Assembly: GCA_002339745.1 (NCBI GenBank)
Contig: DDKP01000027.1
Span: forward strand, 1-29,442
Length of the DNA stretch: 29,442 nt
Reading direction: 5' to 3'
DNA from: Firmicutes bacterium UBA2595
GTDB taxonomy: Bacteria > Bacillota > Thermincolia > Thermincolales > UBA2595
The translations under genes were made by a program, and so were the position numbers. The number at the start of each line of letters is the position of its first letter. Position 1 is the first letter of the stretch. A model generated the notes under the pieces. The model ran no database searches, was not told the origin of the DNA, and saw nothing but the letters and a program-made list of their open reading frames with translations. Positions 1 through 7,743 of this stretch are shown here, piece by piece.

Positions 1-2207
1 GCTTCGCCCACGACAGTCTTTACTTCTGGTTTTTCCGGACCCGGTTCACTTTCAGCGGTCGCTTTGTCCGTAGTATCACCCGCCGGGGGAATTTCTTCAT
101 TTTCCCTTGCCGGGGAGACATTTTCTTCTAATTTCGGTTCAGTTTCCGTTTCAGTTTCCCCTGTGACTTCCCCGGCCGGTTCGGTGTTGGCAACCGCCTC
201 GGTGATTTCTTTTATCAGGTCTTCTCCCAATGACTCCCCGAGCGTCGGCTCCGCGGCTTCTTCCTGTTGAGCTTTGTGTCTCTCATAATCAGCAGAACTC
301 TCGGCCTTCTCCTTTTCTTTCTTAAATTCTTTTACCGAAAGGCTGATCTTGTGTTTTTCCGGATCCACATCAATCACCTTCGCCTTTATCTCGTCACCTA
401 CACTTACGACTTCGGCAGGAGCGCCTATTCTTTTCTCAGAAAGCTGAGAAATATGTACCAAAGCATCTACTCCCGACTCCAGTTCCACAAATGCGCCGAA
501 TGGTGCCAGTCTTACAACTTTACCGGTAACCATCTGGCCTGCACCATATTTCTCGGTAATATTGTGCCAGGGGTTGGGAATAATCTTCTTCAGGCTTAGG
601 GAAACTTTTTCATGCTCCTTGTCCACACTCAAAATGAAGACTTCTATTTCGTCGTTCTCCTTAAGGATTTCTGAAGGATGGGTCACCCTGTACCAGGCCA
701 TTTCCGAAACGTGCAGCAGGCCGTCAATACCGCCTAAATCCACAAAAGCCCCAAAATTGGTAAGCCTGCGAACAATGCCTTTCCGGACCTGGCCCTCAGC
801 AATTTCTTCCCATAAAGCCGCTTTCTTCAGCCGGTATTCTTCTTCCAGGATTGCTTTTCTGGAGAGGATTATTTTTTTGGCTTCCTTTTTTACTTCGATT
901 ACCCTGGATCTCAAAGTTTGACCGACATATTTAGACAGGTCTTCTACATATCCCCGTTCCACCAGGGAAGCCGGCATAAACCCCTGTATGCCTACGTCCA
1001 ACAACAGGCCCCCCTTGACTACTTCGGTAACGACGCCTTCCACGGGAGTTTTATTAACCATGGCCTCCTTTAGTGTATCCCAGGCTTTCTCGGCATCTGC
1101 TTTTCTCTTGGAAAGCAATATCTTCCCTTCATCTTCCTTCACGCTGATGACAGCCACTTCCACCTCGTCTCCTACCCTGAACATATCCTTGGGAGACCTG
1201 GTGTCACAACAGGAAATCTCCCTCAGGGGAATAACCCCCTCGGATTTCCCTCCCACATCGACCAGTACCTCGTCCTCCCCTATCTGGACAACAGTCCCTT
1301 TTATAATATCTCCTCGATGAAACTCTCTTACTGCAAGGGCTTCTTCAAGCTCCCTTTTTTCTGATTCCTGGTTGGTGATCTCTTCCATGCAACTTTTGAC
1401 CTCCTCAATAACCCAATCCGGGGTTGAAGCCCCGGCGGTAATTCCGATTAATTTTGCGCCTGTCAACCATTGTCGTTTAATTTCATCAGCTGTTTCAATG
1501 TGATAGGTTTTTGTTCCGGTATTGGCACAAAGACGTGCCAGTTTTTGAGTATTGGCGCTGTTTTTGCCTCCAATGACAATCATTACGTCGACCTTCCTGG
1601 CCAGATCTACAGCGGCATCCTGGCGGTCCTTGGTGGCATTGCAGATGGTGTTATAAACTTTAACTTCTTCAGCCTTATCTTGTAGTACTTCAACAATCTG
1701 CTGGAAATTTTCTGCTGGCTGGGTAGTCTGGCTTATAATACCAATTTTTTTAAACGGTTGGAGCTTTTCCGCCTGCTCAGGAGTTTCTATCACAATCGCC
1801 TGCTGGCCAGTCCACCCTATGATTCCGGTAACCTCAGGGTGTTCCCTGTCCCCCACGACAACTACCTGAAACCCTTGTTCGTTAAGTTCCTTGGCCAGTT
1901 CCTGTGCCTTCTTCACAAAAGGACAAGTAGCGTCAACTACCTGGAGGCCAAACTCATCTGCTTTACTGAATATCTCAGGACCAACCCCATGTGACCTTAT
2001 GATGACGACCCCGTCCGGTATCTCGGAAATCTCTTTTACAACCTTGATTCCTTTCCTGGATAGGTCTTCAACCACCTGTGGGTTATGAATGAGAGGCCCC
2101 AAGGTATATATCTTTTTATTGGTTTCCCTGGCTGTTTTCATGGCCAGGTCCAGTGCTCTCTTCACACCAAAACAAAACCCTGCCTTTGGTGCCAGGATTG
2201 TTTTCAT
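1..2207 (-). CDS. ispH: 4-hydroxy-3-methylbut-2-enyl diphosphate reductase fused to ribosomal protein S1 (3' end cut by window)
   Basis: Bifunctional protein. The N-terminal part (about residues 1-280) is IspH, the [4Fe-4S] enzyme of the last step of the MEP isoprenoid pathway, which makes IPP and DMAPP. Its three cluster cysteines are visible at C12 (GFCFGV), about C95 (DATCPFV) and about C189 (NTICNAT), with the REHPEV motif near 121-126. Four S1 RNA-binding repeats follow, at roughly 297-367, 385-451, 470-540 and 556-626; the last two are the most canonical (NFGAFVDLGG, PFGAFVELESG). A Glu/Lys-rich tail then runs off the left edge with no stop through codon 735. The ATG at 2207 is preceded by a GAGGTGAT ribosome site. 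This fusion is known in Clostridia. It lies 151 bases downstream of cmk. The C-terminus is missing from the window. Confidence 0.95.
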   Translation of the reverse strand, partial: MKTILAPKAGFCFGVKRALDLAMKTARETNKKIYTLGPLIHNPQVVEDLSRKGIKVVKEISEIPDGVVIIRSHGVGPEIFSKADEFGLQVVDATCPFVKKAQELAKELNEQGFQVVVVGDREHPEVTGIIGWTGQQAIVIETPEQAEKLQPFKKIGIISQTTQPAENFQQIVEVLQDKAEEVKVYNTICNATKDRQDAAVDLARKVDVMIVIGGKNSANTQKLARLCANTGTKTYHIETADEIKRQWLTGAKLIGITAGASTPDWVIEEVKSCMEEITNQESEKRELEEALAVREFHRGDIIKGTVVQIGEDEVLVDVGGKSEGVIPLREISCCDTRSPKDMFRVGDEVEVAVISVKEDEGKILLSKRKADAEKAWDTLKEAMVNKTPVEGVVTEVVKGGLLLDVGIQGFMPASLVERGYVEDLSKYVGQTLRSRVIEVKKEAKKIILSRKAILEEEYRLKKAALWEEIAEGQVRKGIVRRLTNFGAFVDLGGIDGLLHVSEMAWYRVTHPSEILKENDEIEVFILSVDKEHEKVSLSLKKIIPNPWHNITEKYGAGQMVTGKVVRLAPFGAFVELESGVDALVHISQLSEKRIGAPAEVVSVGDEIKAKVIDVDPEKHKISLSVKEFKKEKEKAESSADYERHKAQQEEAAEPTLGESLGEDLIKEITEAVANTEPAGEVTGETETETEPKLEENVSPARENEEIPPAGDTTDKATAESEPGPEKPEVKTVVGE

Positions 2208-2316
2208 CCAATCACCTCAAAAACCATACTGATTTCACTTTAGTATTATTTATATACGCAGTCTTAATGTGTTTACTTCTAGACAAAAATATAAATTCCT
2301 CCAAAATTTCCACAAA

Positions 2317-2333
2317 AGCGTGGTTTTCACGCT
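2317..2333 (-). terminator. Hairpin with T-rich tail downstream of cmk
   Basis: On the minus strand AGCGTG and CACGCT form a 6-bp stem around an AAAAC loop, followed by TTTTGTGG. It comes just after a second hairpin at the cmk stop. Together they could end cmk transcription or attenuate transcription into ispH. The T-run is short. Confidence 0.5.
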
Positions 2334-2338
2334 CAAAC

Positions 2339-2359
2339 AAAAAAGGCCAAGAGCCTTTT
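2339..2359 (-). terminator. Terminator-like hairpin overlapping the cmk stop
   Basis: AAAAAGGC and GCCTTTTT form an 8-bp stem (2339-2346 with 2352-2359) around a 5-base loop, touching the last base of the cmk stop codon. The arms carry A/T runs, so it could act in either direction. On the minus strand the tail after the stem is TTGTTTGAGC. Confidence 0.5.
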
Positions 2360-3051
2360 TAAGTTTGTTGTACCGGATGCCGCTCAATGCATTGTTTGAT
2401 TTTTTCAACCACTTCGTCAAAGCTCATGTCCGATGAATCAATCAGGATGGCGTCCTCGGTCTGAACCAAAGGGGCCATTTCCCTGGTGCTGTCAATCTGG
2501 TCGCGCATGGCAATTTCCTGTTCCAGTTGGGCCATGTTCACTTCATAACCGGCCGTCGTCAGATCTCCTGCCCGCCGTCTGGCCCTCTCTGCTGCGGAAG
2601 CGGTAAGGAAGATTTTGCAGTCTGCATCCGGAAGGACATATGAACCAATGTCCCGCCCGTCCATAATGACACCTCCCGCCTTGGCCAGTTCCCGCTGCAG
2701 TCTCACCATTTCCAGCCTGACCCCGGGAACTTTGGCCACCAGCGAAACGTTCCGGGAAACTTTCGGTGACCTGATCTCAGCCGTAACATCCTCCCCGTCC
2801 ATGCAAATAATTTGGGTATGGTCAACGTGGGATATTTTAACATCAGTTTCCCTGGCCAGCTTCGTCAGCGCCTGCTCATCTTCCATACTTATTCCCTGCC
2901 TGAGGGCCTTTAGCGTAATTGCCCTATACATGGCGCCCGTATCTATATAAATATACCCTAAGTCTTTTGAAACCTGCCGCGCCACCGTGCTTTTCCCGGC
3001 GCCAGCAGGCCCGTCAATGGCCACTACAGGCTTCCTGCCGTTTCTTTGCAT
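2359..3051 (-). CDS. cmk: Cytidylate kinase
   Basis: CMP/dCMP kinase of 230 residues, the usual length for bacterial Cmk. It uses ATP to phosphorylate CMP and dCMP to the diphosphates, supplying pyrimidine nucleotides for RNA, DNA and lipid precursors. Visible motifs are the P-loop GPAGAGKST at about residues 14-22, IDTGAMYRAI for the substrate-binding region, GRDIGSYVLPDA, and a lid/NMP-contact stretch RDQIDSTREMAPL. The ATG at 3051 has a strong ribosome site (AAGGAGTG, 8 bases upstream). In many clostridia cmk sits beside plsC and ispH-rpsA. Here plsC is absent and the fused ispH gene follows directly, so the two may be co-transcribed through the weak hairpins at 2317-2359. Confidence 0.96.
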   Translation of the reverse strand: MQRNGRKPVVAIDGPAGAGKSTVARQVSKDLGYIYIDTGAMYRAITLKALRQGISMEDEQALTKLARETDVKISHVDHTQIICMDGEDVTAEIRSPKVSRNVSLVAKVPGVRLEMVRLQRELAKAGGVIMDGRDIGSYVLPDADCKIFLTASAAERARRRAGDLTTAGYEVNMAQLEQEIAMRDQIDSTREMAPLVQTEDAILIDSSDMSFDEVVEKIKQCIERHPVQQT

Positions 3052-3225
3052 TATTTCACTCCTTACTCAGGTTGTTGATTCTATAAAAATGTAGATACTT
3101 TCGACAAAAACCCAAATTTTCCTCTCAAAATCCCTGGTTTTCTATATTTCATTTCACTTAAATAGTTAATTATGCAGGAACTAACGTCAAAATAACGAAA
3201 TTTATCTTTTGAAAGGGGTGCTTGT

Positions 3226-4026
3226 GTGTCAGGAGTTTATTCAATCTATTTAAAAATTCTGGTATTGCTTGGCATGATAATCTTTTTCCCTGGTTGCGAA
3301 AGCAAATCGCTGCCTAACCAGTTCCATAGCGGATCGGCGGCCCAACTGATGGCCAATTCTCTCAATGTCATGGAAAAGACCGGTTCATACCGCTTTAAAG
3401 GCACAGGCAGCGTTCAGTATATCGGGATCGGCAGTCAGGGCGCCTTCACTGTCACAGGCGCTTACAAGTCTCCGGGTTACTCCCACATGAAAATGAAAAT
3501 GAAGCTGGGGGGAGCCAACTACCATTCCGAGACCTTTTACAAAAATGACACGATATATCAGCTATCCAACGAATATTGGAAAAAAGTGCCTTTTGACCCT
3601 AACACCCTTATTCAGCCCGGTTATAAACCGGTTAAGATCATCCTGGCTCAACTGCCGGAGGTGTCGTTAAACCCTGTTTCCATGCAGGATGGTATCCTTA
3701 ATGGCAAAATAGTCAAGGTCATCAGGGCGCCTTCCAATACCAGGAAGTTTAAGATTTACCTGCAAAAACATCTGGACAGGACCATTTCCCGGGAACCTGA
3801 GAGGCGCCAGGAACTAGCTAATTTCTCAAAAAACTGCTCGGTACTGCAGAACTACACCTTGTATGTAGATCCCGAAACTAAACGGATCTTAAAAATATTG
3901 TTCCGTCAAAACGTCAGGGTTACTCTGTCAAACAAGAAAACCGAAACCCATATGGATGCTGAATACACCATCTATGACTTCGAAAACGATGTAGACCTGC
4001 CTTCGGTACCCGGTAAAATCAAATAA
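3226..4026 (+). CDS. Putative lipoprotein, LolA/LppX-like fold
   Basis: Predicted exported lipoprotein of 266 residues. The N-terminus has a basic residue, a hydrophobic stretch (ILVLLGMIIFF) and a lipobox-like PGC, placing the lipidated cysteine at C24. The mature part is rich in alternating beta-strand patterns (GSYRFKGTGSVQY, GAFTVTGAYKSPG, ETFYKNDTIYQLS), as in LolA/LppX-type half-barrel lipoproteins; that fold call is an inference from pattern. No enzyme motif is seen. The GTG start at 3226 is 8 bases after AGGGG. It is the only plus-strand gene in the first 19 kb, lying between cmk and aroA and pointing toward aroA. It has its own strong terminator at 4050-4103, so it is probably an independent single-gene unit. 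Confidence 0.75.
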   Translation: MSGVYSIYLKILVLLGMIIFFPGCESKSLPNQFHSGSAAQLMANSLNVMEKTGSYRFKGTGSVQYIGIGSQGAFTVTGAYKSPGYSHMKMKMKLGGANYHSETFYKNDTIYQLSNEYWKKVPFDPNTLIQPGYKPVKIILAQLPEVSLNPVSMQDGILNGKIVKVIRAPSNTRKFKIYLQKHLDRTISREPERRQELANFSKNCSVLQNYTLYVDPETKRILKILFRQNVRVTLSNKKTETHMDAEYTIYDFENDVDLPSVPGKIK

Positions 4027-4049
4027 AAGTCAGAAATACTATAAACTAT

Positions 4050-4103
4050 AAAGGATATGAGTTTCTGCTTTCTCGACGCCCCAGGAAACTTATATCCTTT
4101 TTT
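4050..4103 (+). terminator. Long hairpin terminator after the lipoprotein gene, between convergent genes
   Basis: The arms at 4050-4065 and 4085-4100 pair over 16 bp with one G-T wobble. A 19-base loop separates them, and a run of six T (4098-4103) ends the plus-strand copy. It lies between the lipoprotein stop (4026) and the convergent aroA stop (4104). The tail for the minus strand is poorer (CCTTTATAG). Confidence 0.85.
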
Positions 4104-5390
4104 CTATTCCGTTAACTGTGATAATACATTTTCAAACCCCGGAAATGAAACGTTAATACATTCCGCATTTTTGATGGTGGTTTTTCCATCAGCCACTAAT
4201 CCAGCAACAGCCATAGCCATAGCCACCCGGTGGTCTCCATGGCTCTCGCAGATAGCCCCTTTCATCGCCGAGGGCCCGTTTATAACCATACCGTCTTTTA
4301 ATTCTTGTACTTCCACGCCCATCTTTCGCAGTTCACCGGCCATTGTGGAAATCCGGTCAGTTTCTTTAACTTTCAGTTCGGCCGCATCCCGGATTACCGT
4401 GTCACCCCTGGCAACTGCTGCAGCCACTGCTATTACGGGAATTTCGTCAATCAGGCGAGGGATCAGTGATCCTTCTATTACTGTTGACCTAAGTTCACCG
4501 CCATGTACTACTATATCCCCCACCGGTTCACCGTTAACAATGTCTTCATTAAGTATCTTGATTTCCGCTCCCATCCTCCTCAGTACTTCAATAATTCCTG
4601 TTCGCGTGGGATTTATGCCTACCCTGTTTATTCTTACTCTTGAACCCGGGATTATAGCTCCTGCTACCATGAAGAACGCAGCCGAGGATATGTCCCCCGG
4701 GACTTCCACCGGTTTCCCCTCCAGGGTGGGATTACCCGTTATCTTGACTACCTGGTCCTTTACCTCAATATCGGCTCCCAGGTAAGACAACATCCTTTCT
4801 GTGTGGTCCCTGGATTTCTGTGGCTCCCACACGGTTGTCTGGCCTTTTGCGTAAAGTCCTGCCAGCAAAACCGCTGATTTAACCTGTGCACTGGCCACGG
4901 CGGATACAAATCGTATCGGTCTTAATACTCGGCCCTGAACAGAGATGGGGGCCAATGTGCCTTTCTGCCTCCCGTTGATGATGGCGCCCATCTCCCTTAA
5001 CGGCTCAATTACCCTGCCCATCGGTCTTTTGCGGATCGAGCTGTCTCCCGTCACTGTCGAAAAAAATGGCTGTCCCGCCAAAATCCCCATCATTAGTCTG
5101 ATGGTGGTTCCCGAATTTCCAACGTCTAGGACATCCTCCGGTTCACGCAGGCCGTACAGCCCTCTCCCCCTCACAGTAATGGTATTTTTGCCTTCTTGTA
5201 TAAACTCAATTCCCATGTTTTTAAAACACTCGATGGTGCTCAGGCAGTCTGCGCCCATTAAAAAATTTGTGATCCTGGTGGCTCCGGTCGCCAAGGAACC
5301 CAGCATAACAGCCCGGTGAGATATTGATTTGTCTCCCGGAACCTCTATTTGACCCTCCAGTTTAGTTGTCTTGCCGACTCGCAGATTCAA
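4104..5390 (-). CDS. aroA: 3-phosphoshikimate 1-carboxyvinyltransferase (EPSP synthase)
   Basis: Sixth enzyme of the shikimate pathway. It joins shikimate-3-phosphate and phosphoenolpyruvate to give EPSP. The 428-residue length is normal. Motifs seen: PGDKSISHRA near residue 20, NSGTTIRLMMG near 91, DEIPVIAVAAA near 313, KETDRI near 345, and ESHGDHRVAMA near 383. The NSGTTIRL form resembles Gram-positive (class II type) enzymes. The start is TTG at 5390, 6 bases after a GGAGGAG site located just past the tyrA stop. It is the last gene of the aromatic supraoperon, 18 bases downstream of tyrA, and converges on the lipoprotein gene. Confidence 0.96.
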   Translation of the reverse strand: MNLRVGKTTKLEGQIEVPGDKSISHRAVMLGSLATGATRITNFLMGADCLSTIECFKNMGIEFIQEGKNTITVRGRGLYGLREPEDVLDVGNSGTTIRLMMGILAGQPFFSTVTGDSSIRKRPMGRVIEPLREMGAIINGRQKGTLAPISVQGRVLRPIRFVSAVASAQVKSAVLLAGLYAKGQTTVWEPQKSRDHTERMLSYLGADIEVKDQVVKITGNPTLEGKPVEVPGDISSAAFFMVAGAIIPGSRVRINRVGINPTRTGIIEVLRRMGAEIKILNEDIVNGEPVGDIVVHGGELRSTVIEGSLIPRLIDEIPVIAVAAAVARGDTVIRDAAELKVKETDRISTMAGELRKMGVEVQELKDGMVINGPSAMKGAICESHGDHRVAMAMAVAGLVADGKTTIKNAECINVSFPGFENVLSQLTE

Positions 5391-5408
5391 GGGTGACTCC
5401 TCCTGCTA

Positions 5409-6515
5409 TTATCTTTTCTTGACACTTATTCCTTCTTTACGCAGTATTTCAACTGCCTTTAACTGTTCTTCCTCACTGATAAAAGCCAGTCTGATAGTTC
5501 CCCCTTCGCCTTCCCTGACTCTTAGGATTTCTATATCTTTAATGTTTATTCCGGCATTACCCAGATGTCCGGCCAGATTGGCTATAACACCCGGTCGGTC
5601 CGGTACCGTAACAACTATTTCATGGGCTGGGGGGAGGTACCCTCTGAGTTTGGACGGGATCTTTCCCCTCAACTCGCGCGCCCTGGCAAAGCCTTCCTCC
5701 AGGCCCTCTTCATCACATTCCTCGACCATCCGGCGGGTTTGGTCCAGAACTGCACCAAACTTATCAAGAACCGCCAGGATGCTTTCCCGGTTAGAAAGGC
5801 AGATATCTTTCCACATCAGGGGTTGGCCGGAAGCTATCCTGGTGGTGTCACGGAAACCTCCGGCCGCCAGCATCAGGGTTTTTTCATGGTCTTTCTGCAC
5901 TTCACCGACCGTATTAACCAGGGCAGCCGCCACCAGGTGAGGCAGGTGGCTAACGGCGGCCACCATCAGGTCGTGAGCCCGGGGGTCCATTTCAATAGCA
6001 TTGGCACCTAAGGCGCAGACCAGTTTCTTGACTTTTTCAACCGCATTCCGGTCGGTTTTAGCAGATGGAGTCAAAATATATACCGCGTTTTCGAAAAGGT
6101 ACCTGTCGGCCCCCCTGACTCCAGCCATCTCTGAGCCGGTCATCGGATGCCCGCCGACAAAATAAGCGCCTGCAGGCATCAGCCGGTCGGCCTCCGCAAC
6201 GATGTCCGCCTTGGTGCTGCCGACATCGGTAACAATGCACCCCTTCTTTATAACAGGGGCAATCCTGCCTATTATGTCCAACGTTACTCCCACCGGTACG
6301 GCTACTACAATTAAATCGGCATCTGTCACAGCAGCTTCAATGTCTAACTCCCCTTCATGGATTGCCTCTGTTTCCTCGGCAAGTTTCAGGTTGTTATAAT
6401 CAATATCAACACCGACAACCTTTCCGGCCAGACATCGGCTGCAGAGGGCCATTCCCAGTGAACCGCCTATAAGACCAACACCTATAATAGTAACTTTGCC
6501 AAATAATGGCTGCAT
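5409..6515 (-). CDS. tyrA: Prephenate dehydrogenase with C-terminal ACT domain
   Basis: Oxidises and decarboxylates prephenate to 4-hydroxyphenylpyruvate using NAD, the committed step to tyrosine. The Rossmann motif GVGLIGGSLG is at residues 12-21, followed by VVGVDID. The helical dimerisation domain shows HPMTGSE, SHLPHLVAAAL and GGFRDTTRIA. The last ~70 residues form an ACT domain (VTVPDRPGVIANLAGHLG), a likely tyrosine-sensing module. I chose the ATG at 6515 (368 residues) because AGGAGG lies 8 bases upstream and the protein then begins directly at the Rossmann fold. A longer frame starting at 6620 would overlap the upstream gene by 94 bases without need. The ribosome site overlaps the stop of the upstream DAHP synthase, suggesting translational coupling. 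Confidence 0.95.
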   Translation of the reverse strand: MQPLFGKVTIIGVGLIGGSLGMALCSRCLAGKVVGVDIDYNNLKLAEETEAIHEGELDIEAAVTDADLIVVAVPVGVTLDIIGRIAPVIKKGCIVTDVGSTKADIVAEADRLMPAGAYFVGGHPMTGSEMAGVRGADRYLFENAVYILTPSAKTDRNAVEKVKKLVCALGANAIEMDPRAHDLMVAAVSHLPHLVAAALVNTVGEVQKDHEKTLMLAAGGFRDTTRIASGQPLMWKDICLSNRESILAVLDKFGAVLDQTRRMVEECDEEGLEEGFARARELRGKIPSKLRGYLPPAHEIVVTVPDRPGVIANLAGHLGNAGINIKDIEILRVREGEGGTIRLAFISEEEQLKAVEILRKEGISVKKR

Positions 6516-6526
6516 GTTTAATCCTC

Positions 6527-7540
6527 CTAAATAAACCTGCCCATTACATCCGCCACTTTTTTGATGTCGTTCATCAGCGCCGAAAAGTTTTCGGGGGTCA
6601 GGGACTGCGGCCCGTCGCACAGAGCCTGGGCGGGGTTGGGATGGACTTCAATGAGCAGGCCGTCGGCGCCGGCAGCAATGGCCGCCATGGCCATCGGCCT
6701 GATAAACTTCCACTTGCCGGTGGCATGGCTGGGGTCGACGATGACCGGCAGGTGCGAGAGGTGCTTGGCAACAGGGACCGCACTGAGGTCGAGGGTATTC
6801 CTGAGGTATGATTCGAAGGTGCGAATTCCCCGCTCACACAAGATAACATTGTAGTTGCCCCCGGACATCAGGTACTCCGCGGCCATCAACCATTCTTCAA
6901 TAGTAGCCGACGGCCCCCTCTTCAGGACCACCGGTTTATCTGCAGTGGCGACTTCTTTCAAAAGGAAGAAATTCTGCATGTTTCTGGCCCCGATTTGCAG
7001 AATATCGGCATACCTGGCAACCAACTCAACGGTTCGCGGGTCGACAACCTCTGTAACTATTTTAAGACCGGTTCGTTCCCTGGCCTCGGCCAGAATTTTG
7101 AGGCCGTCCTCTTCAAGCCCCTGGAAAGCGTATGGAGAAGTCCGCGGTTTGAAAGCCCCTCCCCTTAAGATTGTTGCCCCGGCTCTGCTGACCTCTTCCG
7201 CAGTTTCCAGGACCTGTTCCCTGCTTTCTACCGCGCACGGGCCTGCCATCACATGAATTTGTGAGCCGCCGAACTCTAAATCTCCTACTTTTACAACCGA
7301 ATCGTGAGTCTTGAATTCTCTGCTGACCAGTTTGTACGGCTGCAGGATAGGAACGACTTTCTCGACTCCTGGCATAGCTTCCAGGGCGATTTCGTTTAAT
7401 CTTGTTTTGTCCCCAATTGCTCCGATTATTGTTTTTTCTACACCCTCTGAAAGATGTATCCTGAAACCAAGACCTTCCAGCCTGTCTATCACGTGATTTA
7501 TTTCTTGCTTACTGGCTCCGCTGGCCATTACCACAATCAT
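6527..7540 (-). CDS. aroF: 3-deoxy-7-phosphoheptulonate synthase, long form with N-terminal regulatory domain
   Basis: DAHP synthase condenses PEP and erythrose-4-phosphate, the first step of aromatic synthesis. The 337-residue protein is type I-beta. It has an N-terminal ferredoxin-like domain of about 70 residues (MIVVMASGASKQEINHVI...), which in the Thermotoga type mediates Phe/Tyr inhibition, followed by the catalytic barrel. Catalytic motifs: AGPCAVES, LRGGAFKPRTSPYAFQG, KRGPSATIEEW, CERGIRTFE and VDPSHATGKW. The ATG at 7540 is 8 bases from GGAGG. An upstream in-frame TTG at 7555 has that ribosome site inside its reading frame and was not used. It follows a 203-base leader with its own terminator and aromatic leader peptide, and ends 11 bases before tyrA. 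Confidence 0.94.
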   Translation of the reverse strand: MIVVMASGASKQEINHVIDRLEGLGFRIHLSEGVEKTIIGAIGDKTRLNEIALEAMPGVEKVVPILQPYKLVSREFKTHDSVVKVGDLEFGGSQIHVMAGPCAVESREQVLETAEEVSRAGATILRGGAFKPRTSPYAFQGLEEDGLKILAEARERTGLKIVTEVVDPRTVELVARYADILQIGARNMQNFFLLKEVATADKPVVLKRGPSATIEEWLMAAEYLMSGGNYNVILCERGIRTFESYLRNTLDLSAVPVAKHLSHLPVIVDPSHATGKWKFIRPMAMAAIAAGADGLLIEVHPNPAQALCDGPQSLTPENFSALMNDIKKVADVMGRFI

Positions 7541-7562
7541 GTCTAATACCTCCAAACAATTA

Positions 7563-7622
7563 TTACTTCAGGTTTGTAAAAAAGGCACCCCAAAAAGGAG
7601 TGCCCGTACTAAACGTCCACAT
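7563..7622 (-). CDS. Possible aromatic-rich leader peptide of the long DAHP synthase
   Basis: A 19-codon ORF reads MWTFSTGTPFWGAFFTNLK and then stops with TAA, 22 bases before the aroF start codon. Six of its 19 residues are Trp or Phe (W2, F4, F10, W11, F14, F15). AAGGGAGG ends 4 bases before its ATG, a good but slightly close ribosome site. The codons span the terminator hairpin at 7578-7605, so part of the Phe content (F14, F15) simply reflects the T-run. A ribosome stalled at W2 or F4 would cover the 5' arm of the terminator. That function is inference; no such peptide is known to me. Confidence 0.4.
   Translation of the reverse strand: MWTFSTGTPFWGAFFTNLK
7578..7605 (-). terminator. Intrinsic terminator (putative attenuator) before the long DAHP synthase
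   Basis: On the minus strand GGCACTCC (7604-7597) pairs with GGGGTGCC (7591-7584) over 8 bp with one wobble. The loop is TTTTT and six T follow (7583-7578). It lies inside the aromatic operon, after the short DAHP synthase and 38 bases before the long one. It would therefore set expression of aroF-tyrA-aroA apart from the trp genes. The preceding leader contains smaller hairpins (AAGGC...GCCTT near 7676-7661) and no T-box consensus. Confidence 0.8.
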
Positions 7623-7743
7623 ATGACCTCCCTTCCTACCATCCTGCCGCTCAGTTTTAAAGGCCCCTCAGCCTTCAAAAACCTTTGATTTTTTGTGCGA
7701 GGTTTATAGCTCTTCACCCTGCCATACTACATAGAATATCCTA

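Noticed and set aside
4057..4785. Open frame of 242 codons on the plus strand
   Set aside because: It lies wholly antisense to aroA, begins inside the terminator hairpin and has Ser/Thr/Pro-rich composition typical of an antisense frame.
6516..6620. N-terminal extension of tyrA overlapping the upstream DAHP synthase
   Set aside because: It is frame noise within aroF; AGGAGG before the ATG at 6515 and the Rossmann fold at the N-terminus fix the start.
7627..7676. NAG triplets in the leader before the long DAHP synthase (AAG, GAG, GAG, CAG, TAG, AAG, GAG)
   Set aside because: Spacers vary from 1 to 14 nt with no 5-nt phasing, so a TRAP-like site is not supported; the region is just G/A-rich around a ribosome site.
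7541..7743. T-box riboswitch before the long DAHP synthase
   Set aside because: The conserved T-box sequence (GGTGGNACCGCG) is absent; the nearest resemblance (GGATGGTAGGAAG) lacks the ACCGCG part and is not placed to pair with the terminator.
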